Below, piece by piece: positions 19,336-32,857 of a DNA stretch of 64,000 nucleotides; the first letter of the stretch is position 1, and each line of letters begins with the position of its first letter. The notes beneath the pieces are model-generated. The model searched no databases, had not been told where the DNA came from, and saw only the letters and a list, made by a program, of their open reading frames with translations. Source of the stretch: Sisyra terminalis (Eukaryota > Arthropoda > Insecta > Neuroptera > Sisyridae). Location: positions 2,294,001-2,358,000 of the forward strand of contig OY292278.1 of NCBI GenBank assembly GCA_958496175.1, given 5' to 3'. Both the position numbers and the translations under genes were made by a program.

Positions 19336-19585
19336 ATTTTCTTTCAAATTTTTTTCTTTAAAACATTAAATATTATATTCCTATTAATTAAAATCATTAT
19401 TTTTCTCCTGTTTCCATAATATAAATCAAAGCAAAATGAATAAAGTCTTTTTTTACATGTAATTATTACAAAATTAAACGTTTCAAATAAAAAATAAATA
19501 AAATAATAAGTTTAATTAATAACAATTAAATATTTAATGTCTTAAAGAATTGAAACATTGAAATAAAATAAAAAAATAACCAATT

Positions 19586-19653
19586 CTACGCCTCGCGTTG
19601 TTCCCATGCGGTCACCCATCCAAGTCCTATACAGTTCTCATGTTGCTTAACGT
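19586..19653 (-). pseudogene. 5S rRNA minus-strand arm (cassette 2, unit 2)
   Basis: Same as 3255-3322. Confidence 0.86.
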
Positions 19654-19660
19654 TTACTGA

Positions 19661-19743
19661 TCGTCCGATTACCAAGTTAAGCAACATACGAACAGTATAG
19701 GACTTGGATGGGTGACCGCTTGGGAACATCGCGGGGCATTGGC
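19661..19743 (+). pseudogene. 5S rRNA plus-strand arm (cassette 2, unit 2)
   Basis: Same as 3330-3412, boxes A and C intact. Confidence 0.88.
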
Positions 19744-19747
19744 AAGG

Positions 19748-19757
19748 TTTTTTTTTT
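19748..19757 (+). terminator. Pol III-type T-tract (cassette 2, unit 2)
   Basis: Ten T after GGCAAGG. Confidence 0.7.
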
Positions 19758-19971
19758 GTAATTTCTATCAAATTTTTTTCTTTAAAACATTAAATATTAT
19801 ATTCCTATTAATTAAAATAATTATTTTTCTCCTGTTTCCCAAATATAAATCAAAGCAGAATGAATAAAGTATTTTTTTACATGTAATTATTACAAAATTA
19901 AACGTTTCAAATAAAAAATAAATAAAATAATTAGTTTATTTACATAAGAATTTAATATTGAATTTTTAAAA

Positions 19972-20237
19972 TGAATAAAACGTTGATTTAAATTGAAAAA
20001 CTCGTCCATTTAACTGGCCTAGTTTCAGACGGAAAATGTCACATCAATTTACAGCTCCTTAACTTCCCGGTTCATATTCCCGGCAAACTGTCCCGATAAA
20101 TTAATATTTCTTTCTTTATAAACTTGAAGGAAGATTCAAAAATTAATAATCAATCCAATTATAGCGACTTTAACCATCCTATATATCGTTTTTGTTCCCA
20201 TTAAACATTGTCCTTGTTTCAACTTTGATATGGAATT
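19972..20237 (+). repeat. diverged first monomer after cassette 2
   Basis: Same post-cassette monomer as 3641-3906 (TTACAGCTCCTTAACTTCCC, TTTCTTTCTTTATAAACTTG). One visible difference: GTCCTTGTTTC for GTCCTAGTTTC. Confidence 0.85.
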
Positions 20238-20390
20238 GTGGACGTCCTGTTACCCACAGGAAGAAAATTTCTACCGATTGAAATTCAATAAAACGTCCCT
20301 TATCTTAATTTCTTTAGAAAACTAGGCCTTATTTTGAAAAATCGGCCATTAAACTGGCCTTATTTCAGACGGAAAATGTCTAATCAATTT

Positions 20391-21735
20391 ACGGCTCTTA
20401 AACTTCCCGGTTTAAATTCTCGGCAAACTATCCCGATAAATTAATGTTTCTTTTTTTGAGAACGTGGAGAAAGATTCAAACATTAATACTCAATCTGACT
20501 ATAGCAATAGAAAACATCCCTTATATCCGGTTTTTCCCAATTTAAATTGGCCTTGTTTTAGCTTTGAAATGGAATTGTGGACGTCCTGTTACCCACAGGA
20601 AGAAAATTTCTTCAAATTGTAATTCAATTAAACGTCCCCAATCTTAATTTCTTGAGAAAACTAAGCCTTATATTGAAAAATCGGCCATTAAACTAGCTTT
20701 ATTTCAGACGGAAAATGTCACATCAATTTATGGCTCTAAAACTTCCCGGTTTAAATTCCCGGCAAACTATCCCGATACATAAATGTTTCTTTTTTTGAGA
20801 ACGTGGAGAAAGATTCAAACATTAATACTCAATCAGACTATAGCAATAGAAAACATCCCTTATATCCGGTTTTTCCCAATTTAAATTGGCCATGTTTTTG
20901 CTTTGAAATGGAATTGTGGACGTCCTGTTACCCACAGGAAGAAAATTTCTTCAAATTGTAATTCACTTAAACGTCCCCAATCTTAATTTCTTGAGAAAAC
21001 TAAGCCTTATATTGAAAAATCGGCCATTAAACTAGCTTTATTTCAGACGGAAAATGTCACATCAATTTACGGCTCTAAAACTTCGAGGTTTAAATTCCTG
21101 GCAAACTATCCCGATACATTAATGTTTCTTTTTTTGAGAACTTAGAGAAAGATTCAAGCATTAATATTCAATTAGACTATTGCAAAAGAAAACATCCCTT
21201 ATATCCGGTTTTCCCAATTTAAATTGGCCTTGTTTTAGATTTGAAATGGAATTGTGGTCGTCCTGTTACCCACAGGAAGAAAATTTCTTCAAATTGTAAT
21301 TCACTTAAACGTCCCCAATCTTAATTTCTTGAGAAAACTAAGCCTTATATTGAAAAATCGGCCATTAAACTAGCTTTATTTCAGACGGAAAGTGTCACAT
21401 CAATTCACGGCTCTAAAACCTCCAGGTATAAATTTCTGGTAAACTATCCCGGTACATTAATGTTTCTTTTTTTGAGAACGTGGAGAAAGATTCAAGCATG
21501 AATATTCAATTAGACTATAGCAAAAGAAAACATCCCTTTTATCCGGTTTTTCCCTATTTAAATTGGCCTTGTTTTAGCTTTGAAATGGAATTGTGGTCGT
21601 CCTGTTACCCACAGGAAGAAAATTTCTACCGATTGAAATTCAATAAAACTTCCCTTATCTTAATTTTTTGAGAAAAATAAGTCTTAATTTGAAAAATCGG
21701 CCATTAAACTGGCCTTATTTCAGACGGAAAATGTC
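20391..21735 (+). repeat. 4-mer higher-order unit 1
   Basis: First of three related units marked by variants AATACTCAATC, AAACTAGCTTTATTTCAG, GCCATGTTTTTGC and CTTCGAGGTTTAAATTCC. It differs slightly from unit 2 (GTCTAATCAATTT at its start, TTCTCGGCAAAC). Confidence 0.75.
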
Positions 21736-23090
21736 AAATCAATTTACGGCTCTTAAACTTCCCGGTTTAAATTCCCGGCAAACTATCCCGATAAATTAAT
21801 GTTTCTTTTTTTGAGAACGTGGAGAAAGATTCAAACATTAATACTCAATCAGACTATAGCAATAGAAAACATCCCTTATATCCGGTTTTTCCCAATTTAA
21901 ATTGGCCTTGTTTTAGCTTTGAAATGGAATTGTGGACGTCCTGTTACCCACAGGAAGAAAATTTCTTCAAATTGTAATTCAATTAAACGTCCCCAATCTT
22001 AATTTCTTGAGAAAACTAAGCCTTATATTGAAAAATCGGCCATTAAACTAGCTTTATTTCAGACGGAAAATGTCACATCAATTTAAGGCTCTAAAACTTC
22101 CCGGTTTAAATTCCCGGCAAACTATCCCGATACATAAATGTTTCTTTTTTTGAGAACGTGGAGAAAGATTCAAACATTAATACTCAATCAGACTATAGCA
22201 ATAGAAAACATCCCTTATATCCGGTTTTTCCCAATTTAAATTGGCCATGTTTTTGCTTTGAAATGGAATTGTGGACGTCCTGTTACCCACAGGAAGAAAA
22301 TTTCTTCAAATTGTAATTCACTTAAACGTCCCCAATCTTAATTTCTTGAGAAAACTAAGCCTTATATTGAAAAATCGGCCATTAAACTAGCTTTATTTCA
22401 GACGGAAAATGTCACATCAATTTACGGCTCTAAAACTTCGAGGTTTAAATTCCTGGCAAACTATCCCGATACATTAATGTTTCTTTTCTTGAGAACTTAG
22501 AGAAAGATTCAAGCATTAATATTCAATTAGACTTTTGCAAAAGAAAACATCCCTTATATCCGGTTTTCCCAATTTAAATTGGCCTTGTTTTAGATTTGAA
22601 ATGGAATTGTGGTCGTCCTGTTACCCACAGGAAGAAAATTTCTTCAAATTGTAATTCACTTAAACGTCCCCAATCTTAATTTCTTGAGAAAACTAAGCCT
22701 TATATTGAAAAATCGGCCATTAAACTAGCTTTATTTCAGACGGAAAATGTCACATCAATTCACGGCTCTAAAACCTCCAGGTATAAATTTCTGGTAAACT
22801 ATCCCGGTACATTAATGTTTCTTTTTTTGAGAACGTGGAGAAAGATTCAAGCATGAATATTCAATTAGACTATAGCAAAAGAAAACATCCCTTTTATCCG
22901 GTTTTTCCCTATTTAAATTGGCCTTGTTTTAGCTTTGAAATGGAATTGTGGTCGTCCTGTTACCCACAGGAAGAAAATTTCTACCGATTGAAATTCAATA
23001 AAACTTCCCTTATCTTAATTTTTTGAGAAAAATAAGTCTTAATTTGAAAAATCGGCCATTAAACTGGCCTTATTTCAGACGGAAAATGTC
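21736..23090 (+). repeat. 4-mer higher-order unit 2
   Basis: 1355 bp, four monomers, beginning at GTCAAATCAATTTACGG. It repeats the monomer order of unit 1, including the AAACTTCCCTTATC monomer with a long open frame. Confidence 0.78.
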
Positions 23091-24106
23091 AAATCAATTT
23101 ACGGCTCTTAAACTTCCCGGTTTAAATTCCCGGCAAACTATCCCGATAAATTAATGTTTCTTTTTTTGAGAACGTGGAGAAAGATTCAAACATTAATACT
23201 CAATCAGACTATAGCAATAGAAAACATCCCTTATATCCGGTTTTTCCCAATTTAAATTGGCCTTGTTTTAGCTTTGAAATGGAATTGTGGACGTCCTGTT
23301 ACCCACAGGAAGAAAATTTCTTCAAATTGTAATTCAATTAAACGTCCCCAATCTTAATTTCTTGAGAAAACTAAGCCTTATATTGAAAAATCGGCCATTA
23401 AACTAGCTTTAATTCAGACGGAAAATGTCACATCAATTTAAGGCTCTAAAACTTCCCGGTTTAAATTCCCGGCAAACTATCACGATACATAAATGTTTCT
23501 TTTTTTGAGAACGTGGAGAAAGATTCAAACATTAATATTCAATTAGACTTTTGCAAAAGAAAACATCCCTTATATCCGGTTTTCCCAATTTAAATTGGCC
23601 TTGTTTTAGATTTGAAATGGAATTGTGGTCGTCCTGTTACCCACAGGAAGAAAATTTCTTCAAATTGTAATTCACTTAAACGTCCCCAATCTTAATTTCT
23701 TGAGAAAACTAAGCCTTATATTGAAAAATCGGCCATTAAACTAGCTTTATTTCAGACGGAAAATGTCACATCAATTCACGGCTCTAAAACCTCCAGGTAT
23801 AAATTTCTGGTAAACTATCCCGGTACATTAATGTTTCTTTTTTTGAGAACGTGGAGAAAGATTCAAGCATGAATATTCAATTAGACTATAGCAAAAGAAA
23901 ACATCCCTTTTATCCGGTTTTTCCCTATTTAAATTGGCCTTGTTTTAGCTTTGAAATGGAATTGTGGTCGTCCTGTTACCCACAGGAAGAAAATTTCTAC
24001 CGATTGAAATTCAATAAAACTTCCCTTATCTTAATTTTTTGAGAAAAATAAGTCTTAATTTGAAAAATCGGCCATTAAACTGGCCTTATTTCAGACGGAA
24101 AATGTC
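23091..24106 (+). repeat. higher-order unit 3, one monomer deleted
   Basis: 1016 bp, three monomers. The junction is visible near 23520-23550: the left part reads AGATTCAAACATTAAT as in the second monomer of unit 2, and the right part reads ATTCAATTAGACTTTTGC as in the third. One 339 bp unit has therefore been lost by in-register unequal exchange. Confidence 0.75.
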
Positions 24107-26379
24107 AAATCAATTTACGGCTCTTAAACTTCCCGGTTTAAATTCCCGGCAAACTATCCCGATAAATTAATGTTTCTTTTTTTGAGAACGTGGAGAAAGA
24201 TTCAAACATTAATACTCAATCAGACTATAGCAATAGAAAACATCCCTTATATCCGGTTTTTCCCAATTTAAATTGGCCTTGTTTTAGCTTTGAAATGGAA
24301 TTGTGGACGTCCTGTTACCCACAGGAAGAAAATTTCTTCAAATTGTAATTCAATTAAACGTCCCCAATCTTAATTTCTTGAGAAAACTAAGCCTTATATT
24401 GAAAAATCGGCCATTAAACTAGCTTTAATTCAGACGGAAAATGTCACATCAATTTAAGGCTCTAAAACTTCCCGGTTTAAATTCCCGGCAAACTATCACG
24501 ATACATAAATGTTTCTTTTTTTGAGAACGTGGAGAAAGATTCAAACATTAATATTCAATCAGACTATAGCAAAAGAAAACATCCCTTATATCCGGTTTTT
24601 CCCAATTTAAATTGTCCTAGTTTTAACTTTGACATGGAATTGTGGACGTCCTGTTACCCACAGGAAGAAAGTTTCTACCGATTGAAATTCAATAAAACTT
24701 CCCTTATCTTAATTTTTTGAGAAAAATAAGTCTTAATTTGAAAAATCGGCCATTAAACTGGCCTTATTTCAGACGGAAAATGTCACACCATTTTACGGCT
24801 CTAAACCTTCCCGGTTTAAATTCCCGGCAAACTATCCCGACAAATTAATGTTTCTTTTTTTGAGAACGTGGAGAAAGATTCAAACATTAATATTCAATCA
24901 TACTATAGCAAAAGAAAACATCCCTTATATCCGGTTTTTCCCAATTTAAATTGTCCTAGTTTTAACTTTGAAATGGAATTGTGGACGTCCTGTTACCCAC
25001 AGGAAGAAAATATCTCCAAATTGTAATTCACTTAAACGTCCCTAATCTTAATTTCTTGAGAAAACTAGGCCTTATTTTAAAAAATCGGCCATTAAACTGG
25101 CCTTATTTCAGACGGAAAATGTCACATCAATTTACGGCTCTAAAACTTCCCGGTTTAAATTCCCGGCAAACTATCCCGATAAATTAATGTTTCTTTTTTT
25201 GAGAACGTGGAGAAAGATTCAAACATTAATATTCAATCAGACTATAGCAAAAGAAAACATCCCTTATATCCGGTTTTTCCCAATTTAAATTGGCCTTGTT
25301 TTAGCTTTGAAATGGAATTGTGGACGTCCTGTTACCCACAGGAAGAAAATTTCTTCAAATTGTAATTCACTTAAACGTCCCTTAACTTAATTTCTTGAGA
25401 AAACTAAGCCTTATTTTGAAAAATCGGCCATTAAACTGGCCTTATTTCAGACGGAAAATGTCACATCAATTTACGGCTCTAAAACCTCCAGGTTTAAATT
25501 CCTGGCAAACTATCCTGATACATTAATGTTTCTTTTTTTGAGAACTTGGAGAAAGATTCAAACATTAATATTCAATCAGACTATAGCAAAAAAAAACATC
25601 CCTTATATCCGGTTTTTCCCAATTTCAATTGGCCTTGTTTCAGCTTTGAAATGGATTTGTGGACGTTCTGTTCCCCACAGGAAGAAAATTTCTTCAAATT
25701 GTAATTCAATAAAACGTCCCTTATTTTAATTTCTTGAGAAAAAAAAGTCTTAATTTGAAAAATCGGCCTTTAAACTGGACTTATTTCAGGCGGAAAATGT
25801 CACATCAATTTACGGCTCTAAAACTTCCAGGTTTAAATTCCTGGCAAACTATCCCGATACATTAATGTTTCTTTTTTTTAGAACGTGGAGAAAGATTCAA
25901 ACATTAATATTCAATCAGACTATAGCAAAAGAAAACATCCCTTATATCCGGTTTTCCCAATTTAAATTGGCCTTGTTTTAGATTTGAAATGGAATTGTGG
26001 TCGTCCTGTTACCCACAGGAAGAAAATTTCTTCAAATTGTAATTCACTTAAACGTCCCCAATCTTAATTTCTTGAGAAAACTAAGCCTTATATTGAAAAA
26101 TCGGCCATTAAACTGGCCTTATTTCAGACGGAAAATGTCACATCAATTTAAGGCTCTAAAACTTCCAGGTATAAATTTCTGGCAAACTATCCCGGTACAT
26201 TAATGTTTCTTTTTTTGAGAACGTGGAGAAAGATTCAAGCATGAATATTCAATTAGACTATAGCAAAAGAAAACATCCCTTATATCCGGTTTTTCCCTAT
26301 TTAAATTGGCCTTGTTTTAGCTTTGAAATGGAATTGTGGACGTCCTGTTACCCACAGGAAGAAAATTTCTTCAAATTGT

Positions 26380-26737
26380 TATTTATTAGATAGCCTTAAA
26401 TCTACAAACATTGATATAACAAGGCCTAAATTCATTTTCTAAATTATTTCTTTTTTCAAACAATTCTAATTTGTTGGCAATTCGAATTGTTTAGAATTTT
26501 GAATTAAGACAACGCCACATTGTGTTTCGAATTTAGTTGGAAGCTATGAGTACATCCACCTGACTCACAGGTGGCACTAAAAACTTAAGGTGGTAAAGTG
26601 ACATTACATGTCAAGAGTTCACTCGTTCTAGCATAGATGGAAAGACAGCAGATGTCAATTTGACAACTAACTTTTGATAGTATTTCAAATTTTAATTGTA
26701 TATAATATTAAAATTTAATTGTATTTCTTCACATTGT
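26380..26737 (+). repeat. 358 bp insert unit, copy 3
   Basis: Same boundaries as copy 1. The left flank is still TTCTTCAAATTGT, as in copies 1 and 2, while copies 4-7 have TTCTTTCCATTGT. CCACCTGACTCACAGGTGG is intact. Confidence 0.85.
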
Positions 26738-29700
26738 AAATCACTTAAAAAGCCTTAAATCTAAAAACGTTGAGAAAACAAGGCCTTATATTGAAAAAAC
26801 ACCCTTTTAAACGGCCTAATTTCTGACGGAAAATGTCACATCAATTTACGGCTCTAAAACTTCCCGGTTTAAATTCCCGGCAAACTATCCCGATACATTA
26901 ATGTTACTTTTTTTGAGAACTTGGAGAAAGATTCAAACATTAATATTCAATCAGACTATAGCAAAAAAAAACCATCCCTTATATCCGGTGTTTGCTAATT
27001 TAAATTGGCCTTGTTTAAACTTTGAAATGGAATTGTGGACGTCCTGTTACCCACAGGAAGAAAATTTCTTCCGATTGTAATTCAATAAAACGTCAACAAT
27101 CTTAATTTATTGGAAAAACTAGGCCTTATTTTGAAAAATCTGTCATTAAACAGGCCTTATTTCAGACGGAAAATGTCACATCAATTTAAGGCTCTAAAAC
27201 TTCCCGGTTTAAATTCCCGGTAAACTATCCCGATACAATTATATTTCTTTTTTTGAGAACGTGGGAAAAGATTCAAACATTAATATTCAATCAGACTATA
27301 GCAAAAGAAAACATCCCTTATATCCTGTTTTGGCCAATTTAAATTGGCCTTGTTTAAACTTTGAAATGGAATTGTGGACGTCCTCTTACCCACAGGAAGA
27401 AAATTTCTTCAAATTGTAATTCACTTAAACGTCCCTAATCTTAATTTCTTGAGAAAACTAGGCCTTATTTTGAATAATCTGTCATTAAACTGGCCTTATT
27501 TCAGACGGAAAATGTCTCATCTATTTAAGGCTCTAAAACTTCCCGGTATAAATTCCCGGCAAACTATCCCGATACATTTATGTTTCTTTTTTTGAGAACG
27601 TGGGAAAAGATTCAAACATTAATATTCAATCAGACTATAGCAAAAGAAAACATCCCTTATATCCTGTTTTTCCCAATTTAAATTGGCCTTGTTTAAACTT
27701 TGAAATGGAATTGTGGACGTCCTGTTACCCACAGGAAGAAAATTTCTTCAAATTGTAATTCACTTAAACGTCCCTAATCTTAATTTCTTGAGAAAACTAT
27801 GCCTTATTTTGAAAAATTTGTCATTAAACAGGCCTTATTTCAGACGGAAAATGTCACATCTATTTAAGGCTCTAAAACTTCCCGGTTTAAATTCCCGGCA
27901 AACTATCCCGATACATAAATGTTTCTTTTTTTGAGAACGTGGGGAATGATTCAAACATTAATATTCAATCAGACTATAGCAAAAGAAAACATCCCTTATA
28001 TCCTGTTTTTCCCAATTTAAATTGGCCTTGTTTTAACTTTGAAATGGAATTGTGGACGTCCAGTTACCCACAGGAAGAAAATTTCTTCAAATTGTAATTC
28101 ACTTAAACGTCCCTAATCTTAATTTCTTGAGAAAACTAGGCCTTATTTTGAAAAATCTGTCATTAAACAGGCCTTATTTCAGACGGAAAATGTCTCATCT
28201 ATTTAAGGCTCTAAAACTTCCCGGTTTAAATTCCCGGCAAACTATCCCGATACATTAATGTTTCTTTTTTTGTGAACGAAGAAAAAGATTCAAACATTAA
28301 TATTCAATCAGACTATAGCAAAAGAAAACATCCCTTATATCCGGTTTTTCCCAATTTAAATTGGCCTTGTTTTAGCTTTGAAATGGAATTGTGGACGTCC
28401 TGTTACCCACAGGAAGAAAATTTCTACCGACTGAAATTCAATAAAACGTCCCTTATCTTAATTTCTTGAGAAAACTAGGCCTTATTTTGAAAAATCTGTC
28501 ATTAAACAGGCCTTATTTCAGACGGAAAATGTCACATCTATTTAAGGCTCTAAAACTTCCCGGTTTAAATTCCCGGCAAACTATCCCGATACATTTATGT
28601 ATCTTTTTTTGAGAACGTGGGAAAAGATTCAAACATTAATATTCAATCAGACTATAGCAAAAGAAAACATCCCTTATATCCTGTTTTTCCCAATTTAAAT
28701 TGGCATTGTTTTAGCTTTGAAATGGAATTGTGGACGTCCTCTTACCCACAGGAAGAAAATTTCTTCAAATTGTAATTCACTTAAACGTCCCTAATCTTAA
28801 TTTCTTGAGAAAACTAGGCCTTATTTTGAAAAATCTGTCATTAAACAGGCCTTATTTCAGACGGAAAATGTCACATTAATTTACGGCTCTAAAACTACCA
28901 GGTTTGAACTCCTGGCAAACTATCCCGATACATTAATGTTACTTTTTTTGAGAACTTGGAGAAAGATTCAAACATTAATATTCAATCAGACTATAGCAAA
29001 AAAAAACCATCCCTTATATCCGGTGTTTGCTAATTTATATTGGCCTTGTTTAAACTTTGAAATGGAATTGAGGACGTCCTGTTACCCACAGGAAGAAAAT
29101 TTCTTCAAATTGTAATTCACTTAAACGTCCCTAATCTTAATTTCTTGCGAAAACTAGGCCTTATTTTGAAAAATCTGTCATTAAACAGGCCTTATTTAAG
29201 ACGGAAAATGTCATATCCATTTACGGCTCTAAAACTTCCCGGTTTAAACTCCCGGCAAACTATCCCGATACATTAATGTTTCTTTTTTTGAGAGCTTGGA
29301 GAAAGATTCAAGCATTAATATTCAATTAAACTATAGCAAAAGAAACCATCCCTTATATCCGGTTTTTTCCAATTTAAATTGTCCTTGTTTTAGTTTTAAA
29401 ATGGAGTTGTGGACGTCCTGTTACCCACAGGATGAAAATTTCTTCAAATTGTAATTCACTTAAACGTCCTTAATCTTAATTTCTTGAGAAAACTAGGCCT
29501 TATTTTGAAAAATCGGCCATTAAACTGGCCTTATTTCAGACGGAAAATGTCACATCAATTTTCGGCTCTAAAACCTCCAGGTTTAAATTCCTGGCAAACT
29601 ATCCTGATACATTAATGTTTCTTTTTTTGAGAACTTGGAGAAAGATTCAAACATTAATATTCAATCAGACTATAGCAAAAGAAAACATCCCTTATATCCG

Positions 29701-32500
29701 GTTTTTTCCAATTTAAATTGGCCTTGTTTAAACTTTGAAATGGAATTGTGGACGTCCTGTTACCCACAGGAAGAAAATTTCTTCAAATTGTAATTCACTT
29801 AAACGTCCCTAATCTTAATTTCTTGAGAAAACTAGGCCTTATTTTGAAAAATCTGTCATTAAACAGGCCTTATTTCAGACGGAAAATGTCACATTAATTT
29901 ACGGCTCTAAAACTACCAGGTTTGAACTCCTGGCAAACTATCCCGATACATTAATGTTTCTTTTTTTGAGAACTTGGAGAAAGATTCAAACATTAATATT
30001 CAATCAGACTATAGCAAAAAAAACCATCCCTTAAATCCGGTTTTTCCCAATTTAAATTGGCCTTGTTTAAACTTTTGAAATGGAATTGTGGACGTCCTGT
30101 TACCCACAGGAAGAAAATTTCTTCAAATTGTAATTCACTTAAACGTCCCTAATCTTAATTTCTTGCGAAAACTAGGCCTTATTTTGAAAAATCAATCATT
30201 AAACAGGCCTTATTTAAGACGGAAAATGTCATATCCATTTACGGCTCTAAAACTTCCCGGTTTAAACTCCCGGCAAACTATCCCGATACATTAATGTTTC
30301 TTTTTTTGAGAGCTTGGAGAAAGATTCAAGCATTAATATTCAATTAAACTATAGCAAAAGAAACCATCCCTTATATCCGGTTTTTTCCAATTTAAATTGT
30401 CCTTGTTTTAGCTTTAAAATGGAGTTGTGGACGTCCTGTTACCCACAGGATGAAAATTTCTTCAAATTGTAATTCACTTAAACGTCCTTAATCTTAATTT
30501 CTTGAGAAAACTAGGCCTTATTTTGAAAAATCGGCCATTAAACTGGCCTTATTTCAGACGGAAAATGTCACATCAATTTACGGCTCTAAAACCTCCAGGT
30601 TTAAATTCCTGGCAAACTATCCTGATACATTAATGTTTCTTTTTTTGAGAACTTGGAGAAAGATTCAAACATTAATATTCAATCAGACTATAGCAAAAGA
30701 AAACATCCCTTATATCCGGTTTTTTCCAATTTAAATTGTCCTTGTTTTAGCTTTAAAATGGAGTTGTGGACGTCCTGTTACCCACAGGAAGAAAATTTCT
30801 TCAAATTGTAATTCACTTAAACGTCCCTAATCTTAATTTCTAGAGAAAACTAGGCCTTATTTTGAAAAATCGGCCATTAAACTGGCCTTATTTCAGACGG
30901 AAAATGTCACATCAATTTACGGCTCTAAAACTTCCCGGTTTAAATTCCCGGCAAACTATCTCGATACATTAATGTTTCTTTTTTTGAGAGCTTGGAAAAG
31001 ATTCAAGCATTAATATTCAATTAAACTATAGCAAAAGAAACCATCCCTAATATCCGGTTTTTTCCAATTTAAATTTTCCTTGTTTTAGCTTTAAAATGGA
31101 GTTGTGGACGTCCTGTTACCCACAGGAAGAAAATTTCTTCCGATTGTAATTCACTTAAACGTCCCCAATCTTAATTTCTTGAGAAAACTAGGCCTTATTT
31201 TGAAAAATCGGCCATTAAACTGGCCTTATTTCAGACGGAAAATGTCATATCAATTTACGGCTCTTAACTTCCCGGTTTAAATTCCCGGCAAACTATCCCG
31301 ATAAATTAATGTTTCTTTTTTTGAGAACGTGGAGAAAGATTCAAACATTAATATTCAATCAGACTATAGCAAAAGAAAACATCCCTTATATCCGGTTTTT
31401 CCCAATTTAAATTGGCCTTGTATTAGCTTTGAAATGGAATTGTGGACGTCCTGTTACCCACAGGAAGAAAATTTCTTCAAATTGTAATTCACTTAAACGT
31501 CCCTAATCTTAATTTCTTGAGAAAACTAGGCCTTATTTTGAAAAATCGGCCATTAAACTGGCCTTATTTCAGACGGAAAATGTCACATCAATTTACGGCT
31601 CTGAAACTTCCCGGTTTAAATTCCCGGCAAACTATCCCGACAAATTAATGTTTCTTTTTTTGAGAACGTGGAGAAAGATTCAAACATTAATATTCAATCA
31701 GACTATAGCAAAAAAAAACCATCCCTTCTATCCGGTTTTTCCCAATTTAAATTGGCCTTGTATTAGCTTTGAAATGGAATTGTGGACGTCCTGTTACCCA
31801 CAGGAAGAAAATTTCTTCAAATTGTAATTCACTTAAACGTCCCTAATCTTAATTTCTTGAGAAAACTAGGCCTTATTTTGAAAAATCGGCCATTAAACTG
31901 GCCTTATTTCAGACGGAAAATGTCATATCAATTTACGGCTCTTAAACTTCCCGGTTTAAATTCCCGGCAAACTATCCCGATAAATTAATGTTTTTTTTTG
32001 AGAACGTGGAGAAAGATTCAAACATTAATATTCAATCAGATTATAGCAAAAGAAAACATCCCTTATATCCGGTTTTCCCAATTTAAATTGGCCTTGTTTT
32101 AGATTTGAAATTGAATTGTGGTCGTCCTGTTACCCACAGGAAGAAAATTTCTTCAAATTGTAATTCACTTAAACGTCCCTTATCTTAATTTCTTGAGAAA
32201 ACTAAGCCTTATTTTGAAAAATCGGCCATTAAACTGGCCTTATTTCAGACGGAAAATGTCACATCAATTCACGGCTCTAAAACCTCCAGGTATAAATTTC
32301 TGGCAAACTATCCCGGTACATTAATGTTTCTTTTTTTGAGAACGTGGAGAAAGATTCTAGCATGAATATTCAATTAGACTATAGCAAAAGAAAACATCCC
32401 TTATATCCGGTTTTCCCAATTTAAATTGGCCTTGTTTAAACTTTTGAAATGGAATTGTGGACGTCCTGTTACCCACAGGAAGAAAATTTCTTTCCATTGT

Positions 32501-32857
32501 TATTTATTAGATAGCTTAAATCTACAAACATTGATATAACAAGGCCTAAATTCATTTTCTAAATTATTTCTTTTTTCAAACAATTCTAATTTGTTGGCAA
32601 TTCGAATTGTTTAGAATTTTGAATTAAGACAACGCCACAATGTGTTTCGAATTTAGTTGGAAGCTATGAGTACATCCACCTGACTCACAGGTGGCACTAA
32701 AAACTTAAGGTGGTTAAGTGACATTACATGTCAAGAGTTCACACGTTCTAGCATAGATGGAAAGACAGCAGATGTCAATTTGACAACTAACTTTTGATAG
32801 TATTTCAAATTTTAATTGTATATAATATTAAAATTTAATTGTATTTCTTCACATTGT
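32501..32857 (+). repeat. 357 bp insert unit, copy 4; starts block A
   Basis: Left flank TTCTTTCCATTGT and a one-base deletion (GATAGCTTAAATC), both shared with copies 5-7, mark a younger lineage. Dyads are intact. Confidence 0.85.

Larger units (their letters stand above)
16485..19971. repeat. non-satellite cassette, copy 2
   Basis: Matches copy 1 with offset 16,329 (16,330-16,331 after two one-base insertions). Private differences include GGGAGTCATC (copies 1 and 3 have GGGAGACATC), TTGTTTGTAAC, AAAATGTGAAT, GTAGCTATAG and CCGATTACC in the first 5S plus arm. It is the most distinct of the three copies. Confidence 0.9.
19157..19971 (+). repeat. two tandem 425 bp 5S-palindrome units, copy 2
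   Basis: Same arrangement as 2827-3640, spacers included. Confidence 0.88.

Noticed and set aside
21480..21671. 63-codon ORF across a monomer junction at 21480, 22835 and 23851
   Set aside because: GTG start, unique to one monomer subtype, copied by the higher-order repeat. No recognisable domain.
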